Positions 1 to 7,993 of a stretch of DNA of 64,000 nt are shown here, piece after piece. This stretch comes from Humibacter sp. RRB41 (GTDB lineage: Bacteria > Actinomycetota > Actinomycetes > Actinomycetales > Microbacteriaceae). Both the position numbers and the translations under genes were made by a program. The stretch spans positions 62,001 through 126,000 of the forward strand of contig NZ_JAKWJQ010000009.1 of assembly GCF_022761015.1 (NCBI RefSeq), in the 5' to 3' direction. Below the pieces are notes generated by a model, which saw nothing but the letters and a program-made list of their open reading frames with translations, was not told where the DNA came from and did no database searches. Within the stretch, counting starts at the first letter, position 1, and the number at the start of each line of letters is the position of its first letter.

Positions 1-833
1 GGATTGGTCAGCGTGCCGTTGCTCATGATGGTGCGCACCAGCGACGACAGGAAGACCTGCTGGTTGCTGATGCGCGACAGGTCCGAGCCGTCGACCAAGC
101 CGTGACGGGTGCGCAGGAACTCCGCGGCATCCTGACCCTTGAGTGTCACGTTGCCCGCCGGAAGAACCAGGCTCGTGTCGGGATCGTTGATACCGTCGCC
201 GCCGATGCAGACCTGCACGCCGCCGACCGCGTTCGACATCGCGACCACGCCTTCGAACGTGATCAGCGCCGCGAACGGAATCTTGATGCCGGTCAGCTGC
301 GTGACAGTGTCGGCCACACAACTCATGCCGCCCTCGGAGAGCGTGCTGTTGAACTGCGCCGCATCCTGCGCCGAGCTGTTGCCGCAGGCAGGAACGGGAA
401 CCGTCATGTCGCGCGGAAAGCTGACGACGATGGCGTGCGTGTGATCCGACGAGAGGTGCAGAAGCATCGTCACGTCGTTGTTGCCCGCCCCCGCGCTGTC
501 GTCGAGCGAGCCCCAGGAATCGCCCTGACCGCTGCGGGTGTCGGATGCCGCGACCAGGATGTTCACGCCACCCTTGAGCGCCGCGATGTTCGGGATGGCT
601 TGCGCGGCCTCACCGCTCAGGTGGAACGACTTCTTGGAATCGCTTACCAGGTTCGCGGCCGCGACGCCCGCGATGCCGAGCACACTCACCACAGCGACAA
701 CGGCCACCGACGCCACGACCTTGCCGAACGTGGCCCACGGATGCGCGTGCAGACGGCCGTGCCTGGCGATGCCCCGCGGCGCCCGCTCACTGCGGGCGGC
801 AGCGCGGGTGTGCCTGGTTCCGTGATCCGTCAC
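1..833 (-). CDS. LytR-CpsA-Psr (LCP) family cell-wall polymer ligase, C-terminus cut by window edge
   Basis: Only the first ~277 residues are present; the gene runs off the left edge. A basic cytoplasmic N-terminus (~res 1-35) is followed by one membrane segment (~res 38-60) and an extracellular LCP domain. Visible family signatures are the SFPRDM segment with its conserved Arg-Asp, the VGGVQVCIGG strand and FLRTRHGLVDGSDLSRI, typical of the phosphate-binding Arg region. LCP proteins transfer glycopolymers such as teichoic acids or arabinogalactan from a polyprenyl carrier to peptidoglycan. The GTG start at 833 was chosen because GGAAGG lies 8 nt upstream and the reading frame gives a clean N-in membrane anchor. 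The gene diverges from the patatin gene. Confidence 0.9.
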   Translation of the reverse strand, partial: MTDHGTRHTRAAARSERAPRGIARHGRLHAHPWATFGKVVASVAVVAVVSVLGIAGVAAANLVSDSKKSFHLSGEAAQAIPNIAALKGGVNILVAASDTRSGQGDSWGSLDDSAGAGNNDVTMLLHLSSDHTHAIVVSFPRDMTVPVPACGNSSAQDAAQFNSTLSEGGMSCVADTVTQLTGIKIPFAALITFEGVVAMSNAVGGVQVCIGGDGINDPDTSLVLPAGNVTLKGQDAAEFLRTRHGLVDGSDLSRISNQQVFLSSLVRTIMSNGTLTN

Positions 834-859
834 GCGCGCCGCCTTCCATCTCGTCAGGG

Positions 860-890
860 CCGATTCGAGTCGTACCCGCCTGCGAATCGG
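860..890. promoter_or_regulatory. Inverted repeat in the LCP/patatin divergent spacer
   Basis: CCGATTCG (860-867) and CGAATCGG (883-890) are perfect 8-bp inverted arms with a 15-nt spacer. A further CGATTCG half-site lies at 908-914. The 251-bp spacer 834-1084 has no gene. The site is a candidate operator for the LCP gene or the divergent lipase gene; no regulator can be assigned. Confidence 0.35.
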
Positions 891-1084
891 ATGCCCGGCG
901 CGGCGCTCGATTCGTGTGTCGTGGTGGTGCTGGGGCATCAGGCCCGCATTCCAGGCTAAACGACCTCTCTATGCGAAACCCCGCAAGACCTGGGCAAAAC
1001 CTGAAAGCCGTGGCACGTCACGACTCGCCGCGACGGGGTCGGACGCTCCGAGTAGCGTCATTTCGACAGATGAAGGAGTCGCGA

Positions 1085-1936
1085 ATGTCCGATGCAGTGG
1101 TGTTCGCCGGCGGAGGGGTCGCCGGCATCGCATGGGAGCTCGGCGTGGTCGCCGGGTTGATGGAGTCGAGCAGGCAACTGGCATCCCTGATCCGGGACCC
1201 GCAGACACGCTACATCGGCACGTCGGCCGGCTCGGCGGTCGCGACACAGCTTGCCGGCGGCCTGGATGTCGATGCCCTCTATGCAGCGCAGCTCTCGTCG
1301 GAGACTGCCGAGTTCGACCCGAAGGTCGACGTGGCGAAGCTCTGGGAATCGCTGTCCGCGCTCGACGAGCCCGGACTCACCCAGGAGCAGCGACTCCAGA
1401 ACGTCGGCGCCTTCGCCCTGGCCGCGGCGACCGTGACGGAACCGGAGCGGCTCGTGTCGATCCGGGCCAGACTGCCGCACCTGGACTGGCCGGAGAGGTC
1501 GCTGACCATCACTGCGGTGGATGCCGCGAGCGGCGCCTTCGTCACCTTCGACCGCGACTCCGACGTCGATCTGCTTCTCGCGGTGGCGGCGAGCTGCGCC
1601 GTGCCGGGGGTGTGGCCGCCCGTGACGATCGGCGACCGCAAATACGTCGACGGCGGCGTGCGCACCTCGGCCAACGCGGACCTCGCAGAGGGCAGCGAGC
1701 GCGTGCTGATCATCACACCGTCTGCGGCGGATGCCCCGGAAAGACTGGGATCGGTGTCGCAAGCAGAGCTCGCCGCTCTCGGCGACGCACAAGTGGCTAT
1801 CGTGCCGGCCGATGCCGCATCGATCGCGGCGTTCGGCGCGAACCCGCTCGATCCGGCGACCCGACCCGAGTCGGCGCTCGCGGGCCGCGAGGTCGGCCGG
1901 CGCGAGGCATCCCGGGTCGCCGCCCTGTTGGCGTAA
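1085..1936 (+). CDS. Patatin-like phospholipase family protein
   Basis: A 283-residue protein covering one patatin domain. The glycine-rich oxyanion loop is AGGGVAG (~res 8-14), the nucleophile elbow is GTSAG (~res 43-47) and the catalytic Asp lies in DGGVR (~res 188-192), so the Ser-Asp dyad is complete. No signal peptide is seen, so it probably acts in the cytoplasm or at the inner membrane face on phospholipid or other acyl esters. The ATG at 1085 has AAGGAG 7 nt upstream; longer upstream frames lack a ribosome site. It is convergent with the alpha/beta hydrolase gene, and the short gap between them holds a dispersed repeat. Confidence 0.88.
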   Translation: MSDAVVFAGGGVAGIAWELGVVAGLMESSRQLASLIRDPQTRYIGTSAGSAVATQLAGGLDVDALYAAQLSSETAEFDPKVDVAKLWESLSALDEPGLTQEQRLQNVGAFALAAATVTEPERLVSIRARLPHLDWPERSLTITAVDAASGAFVTFDRDSDVDLLLAVAASCAVPGVWPPVTIGDRKYVDGGVRTSANADLAEGSERVLIITPSAADAPERLGSVSQAELAALGDAQVAIVPADAASIAAFGANPLDPATRPESALAGREVGRREASRVAALLA

Positions 1937-1939
1937 TGC

Positions 1940-1967
1940 CTCGCTTCGCTCGCTCAGGGAAGTGGGG
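1940..1967. repeat. Dispersed intergenic repeat, copy 1
   Basis: Read on the minus strand it contains CCCTGAGCGAGCGAAGCGAG. This copy supplies the TGA stop codon of the alpha/beta hydrolase gene (1954-1956). Related copies are at 2832-2867 and 24847-24875; all three are in the same orientation and preceded by CCCCA. Confidence 0.75.
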
Positions 1968-2805
1968 CGAGGTCGCGGAGCCAGTCGAGGGCTACCGGGA
2001 GCGCCTGAAGCACGGCGACGTGGCCGTCGGCAGGGCGCAGCCAGAGCTGCGCTGCCGGCAGGTTCGCCGCGAGCCACTCGCCGTGCGCACGCGGGATGAC
2101 GCGATCGCGACCGCCCTGCACGACGAGCACGGGGCATCCGATCGCCGCGATCTCGACGTCCCACGGCCGAGTGAACGCCACATCGTCGTCGATCTCGCCC
2201 CACGGCACGCCGCCATCGGCCGTGGCGAGCGTCGAGGCGCGGTTCGCGTCGGCGCCGAGCGAGGACCACGCGCCATCGAGGGCCTTCCAGTCCACGTCGA
2301 CGAACACGGTCTCGTCGAACTCCGCCGTCTCGCCGTAGATCCTGCGGGCCTCGCGTCCGTTCAGCGCCGACTCGAGACCGCCCGGCGAGGCCATTCCCGC
2401 GAACCAGGGGTAGGCATCCGTGTAGGGAGCGATCCCTGCGAACGTCACGACGCCGAAGACCCGCGGATCGAGCACGGCGCATGCGAGTGCGTGCGGTCCG
2501 CCACCGGATGCCCCGACCGTCGCGTACCGCTCCAGTCCGAGGGCGTCGGCCACGGCGACGACGTCGGCCGCGGCATCCGCCACCGTGCGACCGGGTAGCA
2601 CCGTCGTTCCGGGGTACCCGGCGCGTGCGCATGAGACGACACGGATGCCCCGCGCGGCCGCCGCGTCGACCACCGGCGGCAGCAGGCTTCCGGTTTGCGG
2701 CGTTCCGTGGTGCCAGACGATCGCGAGGTCGCCGCTGTCGACGCCGGTGTCCCAGGTTCGCACCACACGGCCGTTCGGCAGCTCGATATCTTGTTCGGTC
2801 GCCAT
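1954..2805 (-). CDS. Alpha/beta hydrolase
   Basis: A 283-residue alpha/beta-hydrolase fold protein. The oxyanion-type motif HHGTPQTG is near residue 30, the nucleophile elbow is GASGG (~res 99-103), the acid is likely Asp in GGRDRV (~res 233) and the catalytic His is in DGHVAV (~res 262). The substrate is not inferable; esterase, epoxide hydrolase-like and haloperoxidase-like enzymes share this layout. The ATG at 2805 was chosen because GGAG lies 7 nt upstream; an in-frame ATG at 2829 is possible but has its purine run too close. The last residues and the stop are encoded by repeat copy 1, and repeat copy 2 sits just upstream. Confidence 0.85.
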   Translation of the reverse strand: MATEQDIELPNGRVVRTWDTGVDSGDLAIVWHHGTPQTGSLLPPVVDAAAARGIRVVSCARAGYPGTTVLPGRTVADAAADVVAVADALGLERYATVGASGGGPHALACAVLDPRVFGVVTFAGIAPYTDAYPWFAGMASPGGLESALNGREARRIYGETAEFDETVFVDVDWKALDGAWSSLGADANRASTLATADGGVPWGEIDDDVAFTRPWDVEIAAIGCPVLVVQGGRDRVIPRAHGEWLAANLPAAQLWLRPADGHVAVLQALPVALDWLRDLAPLP

Positions 2806-2831
2806 CGGGACTCCGTTCGGTCTGGCCATCG

Positions 2832-2867
2832 CCCTTCGACTCGCTTCGCTCGCTCAGGGAACTGGGG
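2832..2867. repeat. Dispersed intergenic repeat, copy 2 (longest)
   Basis: The most complete copy: in plus orientation it starts CCCTTCGAC, passes through CGCTTCGCTCGCTCAGGGAA and ends CTGGGG. The outer CCCTTCGA and TCAGGG parts form an imperfect hairpin. It lies between the alpha/beta hydrolase start and the next gene's promoter. Confidence 0.75.
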
Positions 2868-2931
2868 TCCACGGTAGCCCACGGCGGCGGCGCGTCCCCG
2901 GTACCTTTTAACGTCGGCGAAAGGAGGCGCG

Positions 2932-3525
2932 GTGGCCTGGTTCAACTGGCGGCGCCGCCGCATCCTGACGCCCTACAACGATGCGGCCATCAACGAGCGG
3001 CCGACGGCCACGGTGGAGCAGTCCGTGGCCGAAGGACTGATGATCGCGGAGTACGCGGTGCGCATGCGTCTCAAGAACGACATCGCGATCGGTGCGATCG
3101 TGTCGCCGGATGCCTACGACGCGCGCTCGTATCTGCCGCAGGCTTCCGCCGCGTTCACGGAGCTCGCCGACGAGTCTGAGCAGGCATCCGACCGGCTCAC
3201 CGAGGAGCTGGCGAACACGATCGGACGCTCAGGCAAGGCGCAGCACGTGCACGACTACCGGCGCGGAGATGAGGCGAACGTGCGGCACCGGCTCATGGTG
3301 TCGACCGAGGCCGCGAGCCTGCTTCGGCAGAAGGCCGCCGAAGAGGACTACCTGCTGGGGCTCATCGAGCAGGCGCGACAGGATGCCTGGCACGAGGTCA
3401 GCGCATCGCTGGTCGACCACGCCCTGCTGTACTCGCCGGGCGCGCAGCCGCGCCTGGACCCGGTCGACCGAGACATCGAGTTGGCCGGTCTGCGCGCCGA
3501 GCTCGAGGCACTGACCGAGGCGTAG
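2932..3525 (+). CDS. Conserved-looking protein of unknown function
   Basis: A 197-residue soluble protein with a basic start (WFNWRRRR) and a largely helical, acidic body; no catalytic motif was recognised. The GTG start at 2932 has a strong AAAGGAGG 7 nt upstream, so translation is likely efficient. Residues ~70-130 (repeated Glu/Ala/Leu spacing) may form a helical hairpin or coiled coil. No signal peptide or membrane segment is visible. It stands alone between the hydrolase and the convergent TetR gene. Confidence 0.75.
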   Translation: MAWFNWRRRRILTPYNDAAINERPTATVEQSVAEGLMIAEYAVRMRLKNDIAIGAIVSPDAYDARSYLPQASAAFTELADESEQASDRLTEELANTIGRSGKAQHVHDYRRGDEANVRHRLMVSTEAASLLRQKAAEEDYLLGLIEQARQDAWHEVSASLVDHALLYSPGAQPRLDPVDRDIELAGLRAELEALTEA

Positions 3526-3541
3526 GGCGCCCGGCTGATCC

Positions 3542-4120
3542 CTATGCCCTTGGCCGTAGGCCGTCGACCAGCAGGTCGAGCAGCCGACTGATACGACTCT
3601 GATCCTTCGCGTCGCGAGTGGCGACGAAAATGCCGACGAGCATGTCGGTGACGTCTGCAGCTGTGACGTCGGCGCGGATCGTGCCGTCGGCGGCGCCGGC
3701 CGCGAGCAGCTTGCCGATCGTTCCGCTGATGCGTTCGCGGGTATCCGACATGCGGAGCGTCCCCGACGACCATGCGGCACGCAGGGCATTCGGCATCCCC
3801 TGCTTGGTGGCGACGAAGTGCGAGTACGTGTCCATCCAGAGGCGCAAGGCGTCGAAGCCGGTGTGCTCGGCGAGGAGCGCGTCGGCTGCGTTCGCCACGT
3901 CATCCAGCTCGGAGACGTAGAGCGTCTCGACGAGCGCTTCTCGTGTCGGGAAGTGACGGTAGAGCGTGCCGATGCCCACGCCCGCAGCGCGGGCGATGCT
4001 CTCGAGCGATACGGAGGTGTCGTCATCGGCCGCAGCGAACGCCTCCCGCGCCGTCGCCAGCAGCAGGGTGCGGTTGCGCGCGGCGTCGGCACGCATGCGC
4101 GGTGCTTCGGTGGTAGACAT
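3542..4120 (-). CDS. TetR family transcriptional regulator
   Basis: A 192-residue TetR-type repressor. The N-terminal helix-turn-helix spans ~res 14-58, with SLESIARAAGVGIGTLYRHF as the recognition region; the rest is an all-helical ligand and dimer domain. It diverges from the aldo-keto reductase gene, its probable target. Two related dyads (4122-4135 and 4151-4164) lie in the shared spacer; the first overlaps this gene's own Shine-Dalgarno sequence, suggesting autorepression. Confidence 0.92.
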   Translation of the reverse strand: MSTTEAPRMRADAARNRTLLLATAREAFAAADDDTSVSLESIARAAGVGIGTLYRHFPTREALVETLYVSELDDVANAADALLAEHTGFDALRLWMDTYSHFVATKQGMPNALRAAWSSGTLRMSDTRERISGTIGKLLAAGAADGTIRADVTAADVTDMLVGIFVATRDAKDQSRISRLLDLLVDGLRPRA

Positions 4121-4121
4121 C

Positions 4122-4164
4122 CGGAGGACCCTCCGTTACGCTCAATGAATCGGAGAGTCCTCCG
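4122..4164. promoter_or_regulatory. Twin operators between TetR and aldo-keto reductase genes
   Basis: CGGAGGACCCTCCG (4122-4135) and CGGAGAGTCCTCCG (4151-4164) share the form CGGAG-N4-CTCCG and have centres 29 bp apart. The first covers the TetR gene's ribosome-binding site. This is a typical arrangement for a TetR dimer pair controlling a divergent pair. Confidence 0.65.
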
Positions 4165-4235
4165 CTTATGGCATCCATAATACGACGCGAGGTGCTCGGG
4201 CGCGGAACTCGATTCAAGAGAGAAGGCACGCCCCC

Positions 4236-5156
4236 ATGACGATGCAGAACACACCAGGTGGAACAGTCACGATCGCGCGGCGCGACGTCGCGCGCATCGG
4301 CTACGGCGCCATGCAGCTGGAGCGGCTGTCGCATGATCCGGATGCTGCAGCGTCCGTGCTGCGTCACGCTCTCGACCACGGCGTCGACCACATCGACACC
4401 GCCGAGTTCTACCGCAACGGGTTCGTGAACTCGGTGATCCGCTCCGTTGCCGGCGTGCGGAACGACGTCTTCGTCGCGACGAAGATCGGAGCGACCCCGA
4501 ACCCCGGCGGACCTCTCCCCCTTCGCGCCGCTCAACGGCCGGAGCAACTGCGCGCGAGCGTAGAGGACAATCTGCGGTCGCTGGGCACGGACATCCTCGA
4601 CCTCGTGTACCTGCGACGCATGGATGTCGGCCCCGGCCTCCGACCCGAAGGCGACCAGATCGTGCCGATGGACGACCAGCTCGCGACCTTGACCGCCCTG
4701 CGCGACGAGGGCAAGATCGCCGCGCTCGGCATCAGCGCCGTGGATGCCGACGGCGTGCGCCACGCGCTCCCGGCCGGCATCACGGCGGTGCAGAACGCCT
4801 ACAGCCTGGTCGACAGGCAGTTCGAGGGCATGCTCGAGTTGTGCTCGGCCGAGGGCGTCGCGTGGGTCCCGTACTTCCCTCTCGGCGGAGCGTTCCCCGG
4901 GCTGGCGAAGGTCACCGAGCAGCCCGCTGTGCTGGATGCCGCCACCCGCCTCGGCGCCACTCCTTCGCAGATCGGACTCGCGTGGCTGCTGCAACACTCC
5001 CCCGACATCGCGCTGATCCCCGGGACTGCGAGCATCGAGCACCTCGACGAGAACCTCGCGGTCGCATCCATCGAGCTGGACGCGGAGACGCTGGCCACGC
5101 TCGACGTGCTCGAGCCGGTGGGTGCCGGCGAGATCCAGTGGGCGACCGAGGTGTAG
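4236..5156 (+). CDS. Aldo/keto reductase family oxidoreductase
   Basis: A 306-residue (beta/alpha)8 NADPH-dependent oxidoreductase. Catalytic Asp and Tyr are in HIDTAEFY (~res 51-57), Lys in ATKIGA (~res 83) and the NADP-binding end is GTASIEHLDENL (~res 265-276). The usual catalytic His is replaced: the strand reads LVYLRRMD. I recall this from the YdbC-like subfamily, so it is not evidence of loss of function. The ATG at 4236 has AAGG ~9 nt upstream. It is divergent from, and probably repressed by, the adjacent TetR protein; the substrate is unknown. Confidence 0.9.
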   Translation: MTMQNTPGGTVTIARRDVARIGYGAMQLERLSHDPDAAASVLRHALDHGVDHIDTAEFYRNGFVNSVIRSVAGVRNDVFVATKIGATPNPGGPLPLRAAQRPEQLRASVEDNLRSLGTDILDLVYLRRMDVGPGLRPEGDQIVPMDDQLATLTALRDEGKIAALGISAVDADGVRHALPAGITAVQNAYSLVDRQFEGMLELCSAEGVAWVPYFPLGGAFPGLAKVTEQPAVLDAATRLGATPSQIGLAWLLQHSPDIALIPGTASIEHLDENLAVASIELDAETLATLDVLEPVGAGEIQWATEV

Positions 5157-5237
5157 CAGTCGCGGAGTTGCCATTCGCGGAGCAGCGGTCGCGCTGCGCA
5201 GTCGCGGGGCACGGGCATCCTCTGCGACCATCGAGGG

Positions 5238-5732
5238 ATGTCCGACGATCTGTTCACCTCGATCGGTGCCGAGCCCACCGATCCACCCGGGCGCGCGCCC
5301 CGCACCGCGACCCAGGTGTGGATGCTCGCCGCCGGCCTCGTCGTGCTGCTCGCCGCAGTGTTCGGCGGAGGCATCGCCCTCTGGTCCATCGTCGACGGCA
5401 TCAGGTACGACACCTCCTTCGGCTCGTGCTACCTCGTCGGACCGTTGGACCCCCGCCCCTGCTCGGACCTCACGGTGGCGGAGATCGCGGCCCTGTCGGC
5501 GCTCGACCTGCCCTCGGGAACGAAGGTCGTCAGCTCGACGTCATCCGGCGGGGACTCCCCCGGCAACGGCACCATGCACGCCGTGGTCCTGTTGCCGCAG
5601 GATGCCCCGTCGCCGCTCGCCGCGGGCGCTCCGCCGGATGAGGCCAACGTCACGCGCCACTTCGCAGAGACGTCCACCTCGAGCGGGCGGTTGCGCATCG
5701 ACATCCGCGTGGACGTGCACGGCAAGCACTGA
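5238..5732 (+). CDS. Small membrane-anchored protein of unknown function
   Basis: A 164-residue protein with a Pro-rich cytoplasmic N-terminus, one membrane segment (~res 28-53) and an extracytoplasmic domain containing two Cys (SC at ~res 65 and PCS at ~res 75), which may form a disulphide. No family was recognised. The start has only a weak GAGGG directly before ATG, so translation may be poor or leaderless. It stands alone between the aldo-keto reductase and the polyamine-type importer. Confidence 0.65.
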   Translation: MSDDLFTSIGAEPTDPPGRAPRTATQVWMLAAGLVVLLAAVFGGGIALWSIVDGIRYDTSFGSCYLVGPLDPRPCSDLTVAEIAALSALDLPSGTKVVSSTSSGGDSPGNGTMHAVVLLPQDAPSPLAAGAPPDEANVTRHFAETSTSSGRLRIDIRVDVHGKH

Positions 5733-5824
5733 GGCCGGGCATTACGCCAGGTGACCGGCGCGGACGCCGCGGTCGCGCGAGATGATTACCGTTGACGTCG
5801 AGGCAGTTATCCCCCGAATCCGCA

Positions 5825-5854
5825 CGACGGCACGACCCGCGACGGCACGACCCG
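5825..5854. repeat. Two perfect 15-bp tandem copies upstream of the binding-protein gene
   Basis: CGACGGCACGACCCG occurs twice head to tail (5825-5839 and 5840-5854), 31 bp before the ATG of the PotD-like gene. It may be a direct-repeat operator or simple slippage; no regulator is adjacent. Confidence 0.5.
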
Positions 5855-5885
5855 CGAACGGATTCCCACAGCAAAGGACCCGTCC

Positions 5886-7013
5886 ATGAGCACGTCAGCG
5901 CCCAGGAGCGTCGGCTCCTCCCTGATCAGCCGGCGCACCGTTCTCGGTGCAGCAGCACTCACACCGATCGCGGCGTTCCTCGCGGCCTGCTCGTCGACGG
6001 GATCGTCGGGCACGGCATCCGCGAAGCTCACCAGCCAGCTGAACATCTACACCTGGCCCGACTACTTCAGCGACAAGGACCTCGCGGCCTACGCCAAGAA
6101 GTACGGTGTGACGCCGAAGATCTCGACCTATACCGACAACAACACGTTGTTCACGAAGCTCAACTCGGCCGCCGGCGCCGGGTACGACATCGTGGTGCCG
6201 TCGTCGAGCTGGATCAAGCAGATCTCCGACAAGGGCCTGCTCGAAGAGCTCGACCTCGACCGGTTCAACCTGAAGAACCTCGATCAGTCGCTGCTCAACC
6301 GCAATTACGATCCGCACAACAAGTACTCCATTCCCAAGGACTGGGGTCTGCTGGGTGTCGTCTACGATCCGGATGCCGTCGGCGGCGAGATCAAGACCTG
6401 GCAGGACTTCTTCGACGCGGGCGCCAAGAGCGGCGCGAGCGGGCGCATCCGCATGACGAGCGCGGCAGAGGAAACAGTCGGACCGGCCCTGTGGGTGCAG
6501 GGCAAGGACTGGAACACCAAGAAGATCGCGGACATCCAGGGCACCGAAGACTTCCTCACCACGTTCGCCAAGCACGTGAAGACGTTCTCGGCGTTCGACC
6601 CGAACGCACTGAAAAGCGGCGCCATCGTGATGGCGCAGGCCAACCAGGCTGCGGCGCGCAACGCGATTCTGCTCAACCCGAAGCTGAAGTGGGTCGTGCC
6701 CGGCCCGACGAGCGAGCTCTGGGTCGACAGCTTCTCGATCGCCAAGGGTGCTCCTGACGTGGAGCGGGCATACGAGTTCCTGAAGTACCAGCTCACGCCG
6801 ACCGTGCAGGTCAACGAAACCGTCTACCTCGGCTACCCGGCTTCGTTGAACGGGTTGCGCGACAAGCTGCCGTCGAACGTGAAGGAGTCGGACCTCATCT
6901 TCGGCGGCCCGGATGTCGACTTCGACAAGCTGACCAGCTTCATCGTGAACCCTGACACGTACCCGACGTTCCAAGACATCCAGAACAAGGTGCAGGCCGC
7001 AGCCGGCGCGTAG
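5886..7013 (+). CDS. PotD-like extracellular solute-binding lipoprotein
   Basis: A 375-residue binding protein of the spermidine/putrescine (PotD/PotF) type. The N-terminus has a twin-arginine motif (SRRTVLG, ~res 15-21), a hydrophobic stretch and a lipobox LAAC (~res 33-36), so it is probably exported folded by Tat and lipid-anchored. The mature start LNIYTWPDYFSD is typical of PotD, as is VYDPDAVGGEIKTWQDFFD in the second lobe. Ligand could be a polyamine, amino-sugar or phosphonate-type amine. AAAGGA lies 9 nt before ATG. It is followed by a long hairpin and two permease genes. Confidence 0.9.
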   Translation: MSTSAPRSVGSSLISRRTVLGAAALTPIAAFLAACSSTGSSGTASAKLTSQLNIYTWPDYFSDKDLAAYAKKYGVTPKISTYTDNNTLFTKLNSAAGAGYDIVVPSSSWIKQISDKGLLEELDLDRFNLKNLDQSLLNRNYDPHNKYSIPKDWGLLGVVYDPDAVGGEIKTWQDFFDAGAKSGASGRIRMTSAAEETVGPALWVQGKDWNTKKIADIQGTEDFLTTFAKHVKTFSAFDPNALKSGAIVMAQANQAAARNAILLNPKLKWVVPGPTSELWVDSFSIAKGAPDVERAYEFLKYQLTPTVQVNETVYLGYPASLNGLRDKLPSNVKESDLIFGGPDVDFDKLTSFIVNPDTYPTFQDIQNKVQAAAGA

Positions 7014-7032
7014 ACCGGCGCGACTGGCGCGA

Positions 7033-7105
7033 CCGCGAGACTGCACGCCCGCGGCGAAGCTGCGGGGTATACCCGCTGTCTCGCCCGGGGCGTGCAGTCT
7101 CGCGG
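7033..7105. other. 73-nt near-symmetrical stem-loop between binding-protein and permease genes
   Basis: Arms 7033-7050 and 7088-7105 are a perfect 18-bp inverted repeat (left arm CCGCGAGACTGCACGCCC). Inside are a second pair GGCGA/TCGCC (7053-7057, 7081-7085) and a central GGGTATACCC (7065-7074), all centred on about 7069. No T-run follows, so it is not a standard terminator. It probably protects or limits the message downstream of the binding-protein gene. Confidence 0.7.
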
Positions 7106-7150
7106 TAACGGGGCTCCGCAGGCGGGGACGGGCGATGGGAGGATCGAAGG

Positions 7151-7993
7151 GTGAGACGCACGGGTGACCACGTACTCGCGGCGATCCCGCTCGCGTGGCT
7201 TGCCGTGCTGTTCCTCGTGCCGCTCGGGTTCACGCTGGTGTACTCGTTCGGCACCAGCGGATTCGGCACCGTGCAGCTCGGGTTCTCGCTCGACAACTAC
7301 GTGCAGGCGCTCGGTCCTCTCTATTTGGAGACGTTCCTGCGCACGCTCGGGTTCGCGGTCGGATCGAGCCTGCTCTGCCTCGTGCTCGCCTACCCGATCG
7401 CCTATGCCATCGCCCGGCGCAGCGGACGTTTCAAGGTCGTCGCCTTCGCGCTGATCCTGCTGCCCTATCTGGCGAGCCTGCTCATCAGGGTGATGTCGTG
7501 GCAGATCCTGCTCGCGCAAGGCGGTCCGCTGGAGAAGGTCCTGCGCGCGATCGGCGTGCTGCACTCGCCGATCACCATCCTCGACTCACTGCCCGCCGTG
7601 ATCATCGGCACGATCGCCGTCTATCTCCCGATCGCGATCATCGCGCTCGCCGTGGTGCTCGACCGCATTCCGCCGGAGGTGGTCGAGGCGAGCCACGACC
7701 TCGGGGCATCCCCCACCGCCACGTTCTGGACGGTGATCTTTCCGCTCAGCCGACCCGGCATCGCCACCGCCGCTCTGCTCACAGCGGTGCCGATGCTCGG
7801 CGAGCTCGTCATCCCGGTACTGCTCGGTGGCAACAAGGGGCTGTTCCTGTCGCAGGCCATCTCGACGCAGTACGTGCAGTCGCAGAACTACGCGCTCGGC
7901 TCCGCCATGGTCGTGCTGCTCGTGCTCGCCGTCGCGGTGATCGTCGCGCTGCTGGTGCGCCTCACCCGCGGGTTCGAAGGGACTGCAGGATGA
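7151..7993 (+). CDS. ABC transporter permease, PotB-like
   Basis: A 280-residue inner-membrane permease with about six hydrophobic segments. The cytoplasmic EAA loop, which contacts the ATPase, reads VVEASHDLGASPTATFWTVI (~res 178-197). GTG start, with GGAGGATCGAAGG just upstream. It shares the operon with the PotD-like binding protein and overlaps the next permease by 4 nt (ATGA). No ATP-binding subunit gene is present in this cluster. Confidence 0.9.
   Translation: MRRTGDHVLAAIPLAWLAVLFLVPLGFTLVYSFGTSGFGTVQLGFSLDNYVQALGPLYLETFLRTLGFAVGSSLLCLVLAYPIAYAIARRSGRFKVVAFALILLPYLASLLIRVMSWQILLAQGGPLEKVLRAIGVLHSPITILDSLPAVIIGTIAVYLPIAIIALAVVLDRIPPEVVEASHDLGASPTATFWTVIFPLSRPGIATAALLTAVPMLGELVIPVLLGGNKGLFLSQAISTQYVQSQNYALGSAMVVLLVLAVAVIVALLVRLTRGFEGTAG

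Noticed and set aside
102-959. Long plus-strand open frame over the LCP gene
   Set aside because: Arg/Ala/Gly-rich low-complexity translation typical of the opposite strand of a high-GC gene; the minus strand has clear LCP motifs.
4236-5156. Aldo-keto reductase inactivated by loss of catalytic His
   Set aside because: As I recall, the YLRR-type replacement is common in one reductase subfamily and the Asp, Tyr and Lys are intact.
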